64,000 bases of DNA from Emiliania huxleyi CCMP1516 (taxonomy: Eukaryota; Haptophyta; Isochrysidales; Noelaerhabdaceae). Shown in pieces: positions 10,568-20,229 of the stretch (position 1 is the first letter of the stretch; every line of letters begins with the position of its first letter). The position numbers were made by a program, and so were the translations under genes. The notes under the pieces are model-generated. The model was not told the DNA's origin, ran no database searches, and was given only the letters and a program-made list of their open reading frames with translations. The DNA lies in contig NW_005197803.1 in NCBI RefSeq assembly GCF_000372725.1, forward strand, positions 319,488-383,487, written 5' to 3'.

Positions 10568-11426
10568 TAGCTCTCACAGCAGACTGGTGACTGGTGCCGT
10601 CCTCCCATCCCTCCCTTGGGTTGTCTGTTTTCTTTCTGTTTGGCTCGGACTGGCACTACAAAAGGCACGGCACAGACGGCCCCTTATGGCCCGTCGAAGA
10701 GGCCGGCGAACTCCTCCGGCCGACCCCCCTCCCAACCAAAACCAATCCTCCCCGGGCTCTGGCTCCTCCTCCTTCGCTAGCGCCCTCGCCCCCCGCCGGC
10801 GGCGATTCCGTGCCCCACCCTCCCCGCCCCCAGAGAAAGAATTTTATGACCAACTCCCTCGCACGACACTGGGCACCTGTGTTAGTGCCAGTGCGCGCCA
10901 GTCCCGTGCCCAGTGTCGTGCGAGAGAAAGAATTTTACAACAAAACCCCCTTGCACGCGACACTGGGACTCTCTGGAAAACGAAACGAAGGTATTCTTGA
11001 TTTATCAGTTTATCAGGATGGCGCCGCTCATGCCGCCAGGAAGAAGAAAAACCTTCGATCGCTGCACTCCACAGTCCTCCAGGATGCTCGGCTTGAGGCC
11101 GGACGGATCTTTTTCTTTTCGCGTGTGGTGGCGTGGTTCGGATTTTTCTTTTTCAGGGACGATGGAATGCACACCGGCACACGTCCCGGCCCGCCAACGC
11201 TGTCGAGGGGGATGCGACGCAGCCAGCACCAACATTGCAGCGCCAGCAACTCGAGCTTGCCAAGGGACGAGCTCGACGGAGCCGCGCGGTAGTGTCCGTC
11301 CCGTCATGAGTCCTCGCGCTCTACTCTTCTCCCTCGCTCGCCACCGCGTGCAGCAGCACGGTCCGCGCAACTCAAAGACAGCGCCGTCGGCCGTGAGCGT
11401 GAGGGCGCGAAGCCACTGCAACTCCC
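10568..11426. other. Repeat-rich intergenic region
   Basis: Holds a short copy of the repeat found at 18.1, 45.9 and 55.5 kb (10600-10640), and a copy of the CCTGTGTTAGTGCCAGTGCG repeat (about 10874-10940) that is itself flanked by AAAGAATTTTA motifs (10847 and about 10926). The rest lies downstream of the minus-strand ankyrin gene. No convincing gene. Confidence 0.6.
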
Positions 11427-13265
11427 CTACTGCGTCTCGCGCGTGATCGCGAAGCCCAACACGCAATGGCCAAAGTCGAGCGCCGCGATGCCGTTCGTGG
11501 CTCCGGCCGAGTCGAGGTGGTACCGCTCGTGGATCTCGTAGATCGAGCGGACGAGGAGCGCCGCCCGCGCGCGAGCCCCCGCGGGGAAGAGCGAGTGGCT
11601 TGCCGGCGACCACGGCGCCGCCGCCCGCCGGACCAGCGCCGCCGCCTCGCCCTCGCCGCCCGCGGCGCGCCGCAGCGGCGTCGGCTCGCCCTCGTGCAAG
11701 CTTGCGCCGCTGCGCAGGAGGGAGGTGGCGCGGGCGGCGGTGAGGGTCTCAAGGTGCGCGAGCGGCGTCCAGCCGCGGCTGGCGACCAGCCAAGCGGCGA
11801 GGTCGGCGTGGCCTTTGTGGTTTGCGGCCTCCTCGGGCGTGCCGAAGGGCGTAGCGGCGCGGGAGGCGCCGTAGGAGGAGAGGAGCTTGGCGACCTCGAG
11901 GTGGCCGTTGTGGCACGCGGCGAACAGCGGCGTGGCGCCGTCGTTGCGGGCTTGGCTTACCGCTGCGCCCGCCTCGATAAGCAGCCGGACGCACTCGAGG
12001 TGGCCGTTCTGGCATGCCATGTACAGCGGCGTGGCGCCTTGCTCATCGGCCTGGTCGATTGCCGCGCCAGCCTCGCGGAGCAGCCGGGCGATCTCGAGGT
12101 GGCCCTGCTGGCACGCGATGTTCAGCGGCGTGGCGCCGCCCTTGGCTTGGTTGACCACTGCGCCGGCCTCGAGAAGCAGCCGAACGCACTCGAGGTGGCC
12201 CTGCTGGCACGCCATGAACAGCGGCGTGGCGCCGTTGTTGCGGGCTTGGCTGACCGCCGCGCCAGCCTGCTGAAGCACCTGGGCGCACTCAAGGTGGCCG
12301 TTCTGGCACGCCATGAAAAGGGGCGTGATGCCATTCTCCTGTGCTTGGTCGACCGCCGCGCCGGTCTCGAGGAGCAGCCGGGTGATCTCGACGTGGCCCT
12401 CCTGGCACGCGACGAGCAGCGGCGTGGCGCCGTTCTGCGTGGCTCTGTTGATCGCCGCGCCGACCTCGAGGAGCAGCCGGACGCACTCGAGCTGGCCGTC
12501 CTCGCACGCGGCGAACAGCGGCGTGACGCCTTCAGCGTCTGCTTGGTTGATCGCCGCGCCAGCGTCGCGCAGCAGCCGGGCGATCTCGAGGTGGCCCTTC
12601 TGGCACGCAATGTACAGCGGCGTGGCGCCTGTGTCGTCGGCTTGGTTGGCCGCCGCGCTGGCCTCGACGAGCAGCCGCGCGATCTCGACGTGGCCCATGT
12701 AGCACGCGATGGACAGCGGCGTGGTGCCCTCCTCATCGGCTTGGTTGATGTCAGCGCCAGCGTCGCGCAGCAGCCGGGCGCACTCAAGGTGTCCCTCCTG
12801 GCACGCGATGTACAGCGGCGTGGTACCATCGTTTATAGCTTGGTTGATGTCAGCGCCAGCGCCGCGCAGCAGCTGGGCGCACTCGACGTGTCCCTCCTGG
12901 CACGCGATGAACAGCGGCGTGGCGCCGCCGTCCTTGGCTTGGTTGACCGCTGCGCCAGCTTCGAGGAGCAGCCGGACGCACTCAATCTGATCCTCCTGGC
13001 ACGCAATATACAGCGCGGAAGTGCCGCGGCCAGTCGTCGCCCCGACGCTCGCGCCGCCTTCGAGCAGCAGCCGCACCGCCTCGGCCTGCCCGTGACGAGC
13101 GGCCCAGGTGAGCAGCGTGTCCTGCCTCTCGGTGTCGTGCCGGGCGTCGAGCTGGGCCGCGAGCGACGTGCCGCGCGTCCCCTGCCCAGACAGGAAGCCG
13201 CGCAGCCAGGCCAGGTCGCCCCGAGCCAGGTCGGCGAGCTGGGTTGGGAGGAGGGCGCCGCTCAT
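11427..13265 (-). CDS. Ankyrin-repeat protein, 13 repeats
   Basis: 612 residues, ATG at 13263-13265, TAG at 11427-11429, no introns. After a short helical leader (MSGALLPTQLADLARGDLAW) about 13 ankyrin repeats follow with the consensus GATPLYIACQxGHLECARLL and the loop AGAAINQADxx. One unit (VNQAKGGATPL) is one residue short. The C-terminal part has an irregular repeat (GWTPLAHLETLTAARA) and a conserved-looking tail (PWSPASHSLFPAGARARAAL then YEIHERYHLDSAG). Ankyrin repeats mediate protein binding; no enzymatic domain is present. The repeats are similar enough to suggest recent internal duplication. A TATA-like box lies just upstream. Confidence 0.88.
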   Translation of the reverse strand: MSGALLPTQLADLARGDLAWLRGFLSGQGTRGTSLAAQLDARHDTERQDTLLTWAARHGQAEAVRLLLEGGASVGATTGRGTSALYIACQEDQIECVRLLLEAGAAVNQAKDGGATPLFIACQEGHVECAQLLRGAGADINQAINDGTTPLYIACQEGHLECARLLRDAGADINQADEEGTTPLSIACYMGHVEIARLLVEASAAANQADDTGATPLYIACQKGHLEIARLLRDAGAAINQADAEGVTPLFAACEDGQLECVRLLLEVGAAINRATQNGATPLLVACQEGHVEITRLLLETGAAVDQAQENGITPLFMACQNGHLECAQVLQQAGAAVSQARNNGATPLFMACQQGHLECVRLLLEAGAVVNQAKGGATPLNIACQQGHLEIARLLREAGAAIDQADEQGATPLYMACQNGHLECVRLLIEAGAAVSQARNDGATPLFAACHNGHLEVAKLLSSYGASRAATPFGTPEEAANHKGHADLAAWLVASRGWTPLAHLETLTAARATSLLRSGASLHEGEPTPLRRAAGGEGEAAALVRRAAAPWSPASHSLFPAGARARAALLVRSIYEIHERYHLDSAGATNGIAALDFGHCVLGFAITRETQ

Positions 13266-13292
13266 GCCGGCAGCTGGTCGCGCCGCGTTTTT

Positions 13293-13302
13293 CTTTTTTA
13301 TA
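13293..13302 (-). promoter_or_regulatory. TATA-like box of the ankyrin gene
   Basis: On the minus strand the text reads CTATAAAAAAG about 28 bases before the ATG at 13265, in otherwise GC-rich sequence. It fits a TATA box, but the distance would place transcription start very near the ATG, so this is tentative. Confidence 0.35.
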
Positions 13303-13867
13303 GTGTGCGTGTCGCCAGACAAGTCTTGTTATCAACAGAGTAGATGGATCTGACCTCAGGGCCGATGTGACCAAGCGCTGGTAGCGTGGTTTAGCCTCAC
13401 ACCCATGGTCTCACAGTGTGCCGGCAGTCGCCGAGCAGTGTCGCTCACACAACCAGCCGCAGCACAAGTGACTGAGGGCCAGTGAGGGCGAGCCCATCGC
13501 TGTGACAGCTGTGGCAGCCGCACAGTAGGCTGTTCCAACTGTGCAGAGCGTGTGAGCAGCAGACGAGCTGCTCTCCAGGCTTCAGGCGCAAAGAGCTGCA
13601 TGCCACCGAAGCGCGAAGGCGCTGTCGAGGTTCGCCGAGCGCGGCGAAATCGGGGGGAAGCCGCCGCACCGACGAGCGACGTGAGAGCGCGTTGGATTTT
13701 TCACTCTGGACAAAGACGGGGACACAGCGGACGGTGCGGGGTGTGTCCCCGCCATAGCGGCGAGGCGCGGGACCGTCTGTGGCGAGGTGGGTCGCGTCCC
13801 CCGCCACACACCCTTTATATCCGCGCAACACGGGAGGACCAAGTCCAAGCACCACCCTCATCTCCTG
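13303..13867. other. Intergenic region
   Basis: Lies between the 5' end of the ankyrin gene (-) and the 3' end of the TPR gene (-). A short partly palindromic GGGACACAGCGGACGG / GTGTGTCCCCG stretch is near 13720-13750. I see no gene. Confidence 0.5.
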
Positions 13868-16169
13868 CTAATCCCGATCGCCGTCGCCAACCCCCGGAGC
13901 CTCCGCCGCCGCCTCATCTCCTCCTACCGCCGCCATCGATTGGTCCTCCGACTCCTTCTTCTCCCTCTCCTCCCTCTCGCGCGCCTCCTTCGCCGCCTTC
14001 TCCGCCGCTTCGGCGTGCGCCGCCGCCGCGAGCGCCGCCTGCTCCTCTGCGGCCGCGGTATCGCCGAGGGCAGCGTGCAGCTGCGCGAGCCTCTCGGCGG
14101 CGGCCGCCCTCTGCTCGACCACGCCGCCCGCCTGCGCGAGCTCCGCCGCCCGCCGCGCGTCCTCGAGCGCCGCCTCAGCCCCGCCGCCCTGCTCGGCGAT
14201 GAGGGAAAGCATCGCGTGCGCGTCGGCGCGCGCCTGGGATGGGCGGGCGGGGGCAGGGGCGGGGGGCAGGGGGAGGAGGGGGGGGGGTGACACCTCTCGG
14301 GCCCTCTCGGGACGAAGTCTCGTGTGGGGGGCTCGATATTGTCTTGAGACGATGTCCCATGGCCGCCAGAGACATGTCTTGTGGCCATGGGACAGTCTCC
14401 GAAAGACACGAGCGCGCCTCGTCCGAGCAGGCGCGGTTGCGGAAGCGGGACGCCTAGGAGGCAGAATACACCAACCTCAGGGCACCGACGGTATTGTCCA
14501 GCGTATTCAGAGCACCGCGTGAGGACGAGGGGTATGAATGCAGTGAGTACGGCGGAGTACAGCGGGGCACACTGCATGTGAGCGTCTCTCGAGTGCTGGT
14601 TGGGAGACAAGAAGACGTGCTCCGCTTCTAGGGCGACAACGCCTTGCGCTCCCCATCGCTGATGGTGCGGCCCTGCCACCCGTTCGGCATGTTGAGCACC
14701 CGCTGCGGCCCGGCCAGCTCGACCTCGCGCAAGTAGGCCCTATCAGCTCGGAGCAGCTGCTTCGGCGGGGCGGGCGGGCGGGCGGGCGGCGCTGCGGCGT
14801 GCGTGTGTCGCGCCGCAAGTGATCTGCGGCGACGGGCCACCGGTCCCTCCCCAGCGCGTAGGTCGAGTGCGCGAGGTAGAAGCGCGCGAGCGGCGTGCCG
14901 AGCGGCGGCGCCTGCTTCCCAGAGCACGGATGGGCGGGAAGAGACGTGCGGTGCTCTTGCGGCGGCGGCGGAGTGGTGGACAGGGTAGCCCCCGATGAGA
15001 GGGGGGAGGGAGGGGGGGAGGGGAGGGGGGCAGCTTCGAGCCACGGCCCACATCCCGGCTAATTGCTAGCTCCCGGGCCCTCTCTCCGCCTCTCGGCGGC
15101 ACCGTGTAGTCGCGCCCCTCCGCCTCACACGCCGCCTTCGCCTCGAAGAAGGTTGCGAGCAGCGCGGCGCTCTCGGCGTGCCTGTTCACGGGCGGAGCCG
15201 TGAAGAGACGCCGTTCACGCCCCTCGAAGCACGGCGCCCTTTGTGCGCTGGCCGAGAGGCTGCGACGGCCGGGCGTCTCGTGAGGTGTCCGTGAGATGTC
15301 TCTGCGATGTGTCTGCGATGTATCTGCGATGTGTCTGTGAGGTGTCTGCGATGTGTCTGCGAGGTGTCTGCGAGGTGTCTGCGATGTGTCTGCGATGTGT
15401 CTGCTAGGTGTCTGCGAGGTGTCTGCGATGTGTCTGCGATGTGTCTGCGATGTGTCTGCGATGTGTCTGCGATGTGTCTGCGAGGTGTCTGCGATGTGTC
15501 TGCGAGGTGTCTGCGAGGTGTCTGCGATGTGTCTGCGAGGTGTCTGCGATGTGTCTGCGATGTGTCTGCGATGTGTCTGCGATGTGTCTGCGAGGTGTCT
15601 GGGAGGTGTCTGCGAGGTGTCTGCGATGTGTCTGCGATGTGTCTGCGGAAGGCGTCCCGTGAGATGTCTGGGAGATATCCAGAGATGTCTGGGAGGCTTC
15701 CAGGAGGTGTCTGTGAGGTGTCGGAGGTGTCTGCGGAGCGCGAGCCTGCCGAGGTTGTAAGCGGCGACGCCGGCGCCGTACGATGCGGCGAGGCGCTGCG
15801 GCGCGCCGCTCGGGCCGCCGCTCCCCTTGGAGCGGAGCACCGCTTGGAAGAGGGGCGCCGCCTGCGCGTCCTCGCAGTCGAGCAGGCTCGCGAAGGCGCG
15901 CTCGAGCTGCCCCTCGGCCTGTGAGACGCCAGCGTCCACCACGGTCTCCGCTGCTCATCTTGCGGGCCGCGCCCGTGTTGCGCGCGCGCGGGTGATACGG
16001 GGCGCGTGCGTTGTCTAGCATGACGGCGGGTGGAGGGGAGGGTGGCGGGTGGAGGGGAGGGCGGCGGCCGATGTCGGTGCACTCCCTTGCGATCTCGTGC
16101 AATCTCGGTGCGACCCCTTGCGATCTCGAGGGATCTCGTGCAATCCCTTGCGATCTCGTGCAATCTCGG

Positions 16170-16243
<74 letters not shown>

Positions 16244-16524
16244 TGTCACCTCCTCGGCGGCCGCCTCACGGCGCGAGGTGAGGCCAGACTTTGAGAGGTC
16301 GACGTGGCGAAAGACGTGGGCGTCCGCCTGGGGTCAGGTCAGGTCAGGTCAGGTCAGGTCAGGTTAGGTTGGGTTAGGTCAGGTCAGGTGAGGGGAGGGG
16401 AGGTGAGGTGAGGTGAGCTTCTCCACACACACACGAGGTGGTAAGGCAAGGGCCAGGCTAGCCCCTCGCGACTCGACGTCTAAAAGACGGGAGCCCCGCG
16501 ACATTTAAATGTGCAATGGCCCGG

Positions 16525-16572
<48 letters not shown>

Positions 16573-17955
16573 TGTGTGCGGTGGTGGTGGCGGTGGTGGT
16601 GGGGTGGGGGGGGGGGGGAGGGATGGGGAAGCGTCCGCCTCCTTGGCCGCCGCCTTGGCCGCCGCCTTGGCGCGCAGCAGCTCCGCGCGCACCTGTGGAG
16701 GGGCCGAGGAGGGCGGGAGGCCTCGCGGGCAGAGATCGCGATCTCGCGGGTGGAGATCGCGATCTCGCGGGCGGAGATCGCGATCTCGCGGGCGGAGATC
16801 GGACCCCCTCGACGCCCGCAGACGCCGCCACAAAAGAGATGCGGCCCGCCGATTGCTGCCACACCCCCACCGCCGCCTCTGCCACCGCCGCCACCGCCGC
16901 CACCGCCGCCACCTCTGCCACCGCCACCACCTCTGCCACCGCCGCCGCCTCTGCCACCGCCACCACCTCTGCCACCGCCGCCACCTCTGCCACCGCCACC
17001 ACCTCTGCCACCGCCGCCACCTCTGCCACCGCCACGCCGCAGGGGCCACCTTTGCCCTTCCCGAGCAGCTACCGCCCTACTCTCGCGCACCGCGCGGTTG
17101 GTGGGCTCCTTGTCGGCGGCGCGCTGCAGCAGCGGCAGCGCCGCGTCCACCTCTCCTAGCTCCAGCCTCGCCTGGCGCAGACAAGGGGCGGCGGGCAGCT
17201 GTCGGGAATGGGCGTGGGAGGCGGCGCCCGGGCGGGCGGCCCGGGCGGGCGCTGACGAGGCTGCAGCATCCCTAGCTCGTGCGGCTGCGGCATGTGCGCG
17301 GTGGAAGCTTCTCGGAAACCGCCTGTCCGTGCCGCAGCAGAACCTTTGTCAGGTCGCCGTCCTCCGGCCGGCACTCCATCGCGTGCTCGCAGAGCGCGGC
17401 CGCGTGGGCGTGGTCGGCGAGCTTGATGGCGCACAGAGCCGCGTTCGAGTAGCACTGCGCGCACGGCACCCGGGCAAAGTAGTCCCACAGCATCCTCTCA
17501 CGCGACGGGTAGCAGTGCCGGCTCAGCGCGTCGACGGCACCCGTGTAGGTGCGGATGGCCCACGCGTACTTGCCCGCCTTGAAGAGCTCGTTGCCCGCCG
17601 CCTTGTACGCCGCGACGAACCGGTACTTCGCCTCCGGGTCCGACTCGAGCTCTGCAGCCGCGGGCGGCGTCGGGAGGGCGGCTGCCGCAAAGTAGCCGTC
17701 GTCCTCGACGATTCGCGGCTCCTCGTCGCCGTCCTCCTTCGCCGCCGCCGCTGTGGTGGGTGGAGCGGGTTCCAGCCGGATGCGTGTGATGGGGACGGCC
17801 GCCGCGACAAAGCCACCAGAAAAGCGGAGCGAGACCGACATCGAGGCGGCGTCGAGTTGGATTATCTCGCACGCCTCGTACTCGTCGCCCTCCTCGCGCG
17901 GGCAGTGCACCCACGAGCCGACTGCTAGCTGCTGGGCAGCGGATGGGCTCGGCAT
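13868..17955 (-). CDS. TPR-repeat protein with Tudor/SH3-like N-terminus, ten inferred exons
   Basis: Exons read on the minus strand: 17955-17323, 17171-17073, 16692-16639, 16327-16250, 15945-15746, 15181-15103, 14911-about 14830, about 14756-14643, 14454-14419, 14233-13868 (TAA/TAG-type stop at 13868). The product is about 580 residues. ATG at 17955 (MPSPSAAQQLAVGSWVHC) opens a small barrel-like domain. TPR units follow (YRFVAAYKAAGNELFKAGKY to CYSNAALCAIKLADHAHAAA, then ARLELGEVDAALPLLQRAAD), as in FKBP/STI1-type co-chaperones. More helical repeats follow (AAYNLGR joined to HAESAALLATFF; LHAALGDTAAAEEQAAL). Donors are often GC (CAG|GCGGTT, GAG|GCGGAC, CAG|GCTCGC, AAG|GCGTTG, GAG|GCGCGC). 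The donor after 14830 and the exon 1 junction are ambiguous. Likely a chaperone adaptor or scaffold; no enzymatic domain seen. Confidence 0.72.
14346..14399. repeat. Strong hairpin inside a TPR-gene intron
   Basis: GTCCCATGGCC (14354-14364) pairs perfectly with GGCCATGGGAC (14383-14393) across an 18-base loop that itself contains the palindrome AGACATGTCT. GAGAC/GTCTC extends the stem outward. It lies within the last intron (14234-14418). Confidence 0.8.
14455..14642 (-). mobile_element. Introner-like element, family 2, copy in TPR gene
   Basis: This intron on the minus strand shares its left part (CCCTAGAAGCGGAGCACGT, CCCAACCAGC) and its right part (ACGCGGTGCTCTGAATACGC, GGTGTATTC) with the intron at 40128-40429 of an unrelated gene. 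It is flanked by AGGCGT on both sides. Splice sites are AAG|GCGTTG and CTAG|GCGTCC. Confidence 0.65.
15182..15745 (-). repeat. Minisatellite intron of TGTCTGCGATG units
   Basis: About 450 bases of an 11-bp unit with a T/G variant (TGTCTGCGATG / TGTCTGCGAGG on the plus strand) fill the intron between AAYNLGR and HAESAALL. The ends are AG|GCTCGCGC (donor) and ACAG|GCACGCC (acceptor), so the exon flanks also resemble each other. Open frames in the array are artefacts. Confidence 0.85.
15946..16249 (-). repeat. Intron with (GA)n tract and CGAGATCGCA-type repeats
   Basis: Intron between AAAEE and TVVDAGVSQAEG, GT donor at 16249. It contains about 33 GA dinucleotides (16174-16240) and several CGAGATCGCAAGGG-like units (16080-16170 on the opposite strand). 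The acceptor was placed at GGAG|ACC to keep frame, so it is less certain. Confidence 0.55.
16328..16638 (-). mobile_element. Introner-like element, family 1, copy in TPR gene
   Basis: The intron lies between KAAAKE and ADAHVFRHVDLSKSGL. In coding orientation it has a (CGCA)n tract, a conserved core of about 110 bases (CACCGGGCC, TTAGACGTCGAGTCGCGAGG, CTAGCCTGGCCCTTGCC, GTGTGTGTGGAGAAGCT), a CTCACC/CCTGA pyrimidine tract and AG. The exon flanks carry the 10-bp direct repeat AGGCGGACGC. The donor is GAG|GCGGAC and the acceptor CAG|GCGGAC. The core recurs in introns at 40459-40823 and 50895-51142. Confidence 0.75.
16693..17072 (-). repeat. Intron with CCACCGCCACCTCTG trinucleotide-rich repeat
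   Basis: About 180 bases (16860-17040) of GCCACC/CTCTGCCACC units. Further repeats GATCTCGCGGGCGGAGATCG lie at 16725-16800. The donor is GCG|GTAGCT and the acceptor CACAG|GTGCGC. Confidence 0.7.
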
Positions 17956-18069
17956 GGGGTCGTGCCTGCAACCAAAACAAACGTACTTGCCTGAGCTGTG
18001 AACAGACGCACTTGCCTTCCCCAAATCCGTTAGGTTGGGCGTGCTTTCACAGCCTCACGAGAGTAAAAC

Positions 18070-18265
18070 AAACGGGGCCTTGGCATGAAGGCCGCTGCGA
18101 GAATTGGCGAGAGACTGCACAGAGAGACAGGACGAGGCAGACGCCCAAGGGTGGGCGACGGCTAGCATTACCACGCTCCTCTCCTTAAAAATCCCTCCCT
18201 GTGTGGTGGCGGCGTGCCGTCCTCCCATCCCTCCCTGGCTTGTTGTGTTCTTTTTACAAAATTTC
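18070..18265 (-). mobile_element. Dispersed element, copy 1 of the ATGCC-start repeat
   Basis: On the minus strand it reads AGGGAGGGATGGGAGGACGG, then CGCCGCCACCACACAGGG, TTTTTAAGGAGAGGAG, GCTAGCCGTCGCCC, CAGTCTCTCGCC and ends at CCTTCATGCC. The same order is found at 55445-55770 (+) and 45842-46110. It looks like the 5' end of a transposable element that includes the element's own start codon. Confidence 0.65.
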
Positions 18266-18447
18266 AACAAGTACACACAGACAGTGTGAACGCATCCTCT
18301 CACAGACTTAGCGCGCAGAGCCATAGGCAAAAGGAATACGTGGCGCCCTCACGGGCCCACGACAACTTGTCACGCCGACGTTTCGCCCGTCCGGCCTCTG
18401 GGCCAATCACACGCCTCTACGCGTCTGCTCCACCCGCCCCGCATGTA

Positions 18448-18810
18448 ATGGATCCACCGGACGCCGCCATATTTTGCGAGTCGCTCTCGACCGACGACCG
18501 CGACTACGAGCCGTGGCTCGTCTCCTACCTCAAGCTCGCCATCGTCTGCGTTGCTGCGTGGCACACAGCCGCGCTTGTTGTGAGCGGCCCTTTCCTCCCG
18601 CACCCCAAGCTCCTCCGAGGGCTCAGGCTCCTCTGCCCAGCCTCACAGGTGCGACTGCCGGGCAAATTCATCCCTCGAGGCACCGGACTCCTCGTTGCCG
18701 GCCTCGCAGCGAGCGTCGCCGGGATGATCTTTGATCGTGTGGCAAAGGCGCACCCGCAGCCTCACCTGCACCCCGTGTCAAACCGCGCGCCCTGGCCGCT
18801 GCTCGGTTAA
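18448..18810 (+). CDS. Small membrane protein, unknown function
   Basis: 120 residues from ATG 18448 to TAA 18808-18810. Two hydrophobic segments (LKLAIVCVAAWHTAALVVSG and GLLVAGLAASVAGMIFD) could span a membrane, with an acidic N-terminus and a basic, Pro-rich end. A CCAAT-like box (GGCCAATCAC) is at about 18410. It may be only the first part of a longer gene: a membrane-like frame NIYFPINYVCMSFIAYATG occurs at about 18988-19044 downstream. No family recognised. Confidence 0.45.
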   Translation: MDPPDAAIFCESLSTDDRDYEPWLVSYLKLAIVCVAAWHTAALVVSGPFLPHPKLLRGLRLLCPASQVRLPGKFIPRGTGLLVAGLAASVAGMIFDRVAKAHPQPHLHPVSNRAPWPLLG

Positions 18811-19425
18811 TGCCTCTGTCCCACTAAAGCAGCCAACGCAAGCCGCCCTGTCCCGTCCTCGGTGCTAGGTCGAGGTGCTGACCAACTCTCGCACAGGGAG
18901 GTGCGTTGGCCGTTGCCGCGCGCTACTCCCACCCCCGCAAACCCTGGCCACCGCAACAGCCATGCGAGCATAGGCCCAACCGGCTCAACATCTACTTTCC
19001 GATCAATTACGTCTGCATGTCCTTCATCGCGTACGCCACCGGCGACGCGAATAGATGCGCACAGACCCGCCCCAAAGAAGGCCAGCGGCAGTGCCTCTGA
19101 GCCAGCCAGGGCCCACAAAGGACTGCCGAGAGAGCAGCTCAAGCGGGCGGATCCATCGTATCATGCGGGCGGGCGGGCAGGCGCTGAACTACGACGAGTG
19201 AGTCCAGGCGCGCAGCTCGTCGCGACCAACTACCGCGGCCTCGGCCGCCGCATCGTCCTCACCGCGCTGAGCGTCTCATGCGCAGTGCTGTGCTTCGTCG
19301 GCGCTCCGCCTCGCCGATGCTAACCGACCCGCTGTCTGGAGAGCGCGCGAAAGACGTGTCACGGACGCGTGTAGGCCCCCTCGCCTACCTCTTGCTTGTC
19401 AACCCGAGCGCGCGCTTCATGCGCT
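18811..19425. other. Region with a possible further membrane-protein exon
   Basis: A plus-strand frame around 18970-19065 (RLNIYFPINYVCMSFIAYAT) looks protein-like and could be an exon of the preceding gene, but I could not find a convincing splice pair. The rest shows nothing clear. Confidence 0.3.
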
Positions 19426-20229
19426 TCAGCGCGCTGAGCTCTGCCGCCGGCGCCCCTCGCAGAGCTCCTTCAAGGCATTTGAGAGGATCGATATGCTCAC
19501 GTCTACTTCCGGGAGAAACAACATAGGAACGAACACGATCGTCGAAAGGATCTGATCGGCGAGTACGATTTGCGCATCTCTTGCCATCCCATCGAGCATT
19601 TCGTTGAGCGTTGCCTTGAAGCTCGAGTATGCGAAATTGGTGTAGCACCTACCCATGGCAGGGAGCAACTTCTTGGTTTTCAAATCATCCCTACCTTGCG
19701 TCGTGAAGAATACGCTGCCGTCGTATTTCTTGCGCATGCGGATGTAGACCGCCATGGCGTCTGACTTTCCACACTTCAACGACTCCTTTTTGAACCGTTT
19801 GCTATCCCAGATTGGGGTTTTCTTCGTGTCGAAATTGATTCCGTGGAACTCCCATGTTTTGCTGTCGGAGATCTTCATTTGGCTGAAGACGTCTATGCCC
19901 GACTGCGTCATGATCCGCAAAGCATCTTCAGGCGAGAGGGAGCCCTCATGCGTAACTTTGCGATTGGAGCCCTCGCCACTGCCGTCGTAAACGCAGCCTT
20001 CACACTTCACGTACTCGCCTTTCACGAAGACCTCACAGCCCAAGCTCTGCAGATAGTCCGGAAGCGGAGGTGTCGGACGCGGAGGTGTCGGACGCGGCGG
20101 ACGCGGCGCAAAGGTTGGCTGACGGGCGGTGGGCGCGGCCAGGGCGGCCCCGAGCCACCAACAGGCCATGCCCAAAATCGACGCCTTCCTCCTGCGGCAC
20201 GGCGCACGCGGAGGCGATTTCTCGGTCAT
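19426..20229 (-). CDS. Secreted-type protein of unknown function in a lower-GC segment
   Basis: 267 residues, ATG at 20227-20229. The N-terminal 40 residues contain a basic stretch and a hydrophobic segment (ILGMACWWLGAALAAPTARQ) that resembles a signal peptide, then a Pro/Arg linker. The rest is a compact Lys- and Asp-rich domain (CEVFVKGEYVKCEGCVYDG, TWEFHGINFDTKKTPIWDSK, MAVYIRMRKKYDGSVFFTTQ, MLFLPEVDVSIS). The segment 19.5-20.0 kb is visibly richer in A/T than its neighbours, unlike the other genes here, which suggests later acquisition. I recognise no family. Confidence 0.6.
   Translation of the reverse strand: MTEKSPPRAPCRRRKASILGMACWWLGAALAAPTARQPTFAPRPPRPTPPRPTPPLPDYLQSLGCEVFVKGEYVKCEGCVYDGSGEGSNRKVTHEGSLSPEDALRIMTQSGIDVFSQMKISDSKTWEFHGINFDTKKTPIWDSKRFKKESLKCGKSDAMAVYIRMRKKYDGSVFFTTQGRDDLKTKKLLPAMGRCYTNFAYSSFKATLNEMLDGMARDAQIVLADQILSTIVFVPMLFLPEVDVSISILSNALKELCEGRRRQSSAR

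Noticed and set aside
11466-13343. 625-codon plus-strand frame opposite the minus-strand ankyrin gene
   Set aside because: Antisense shadow of the repeat; the minus frame has perfect ankyrin consensus.
13552-14202. Arg/Pro-rich plus-strand frame over the last TPR exon
   Set aside because: Low-complexity mirror of the Ala/Glu-rich minus-strand exon.
15290-15755. Possible CRISPR array in the regularly spaced 11-bp units
   Set aside because: No unique spacers, units directly abut, and the setting is a eukaryotic intron.
15307-15924. Cys-rich and Thr/Arg-rich frames in the TGTCTGCGATG array
   Set aside because: The unit has no stop in several frames; the array is an intron of the TPR gene.
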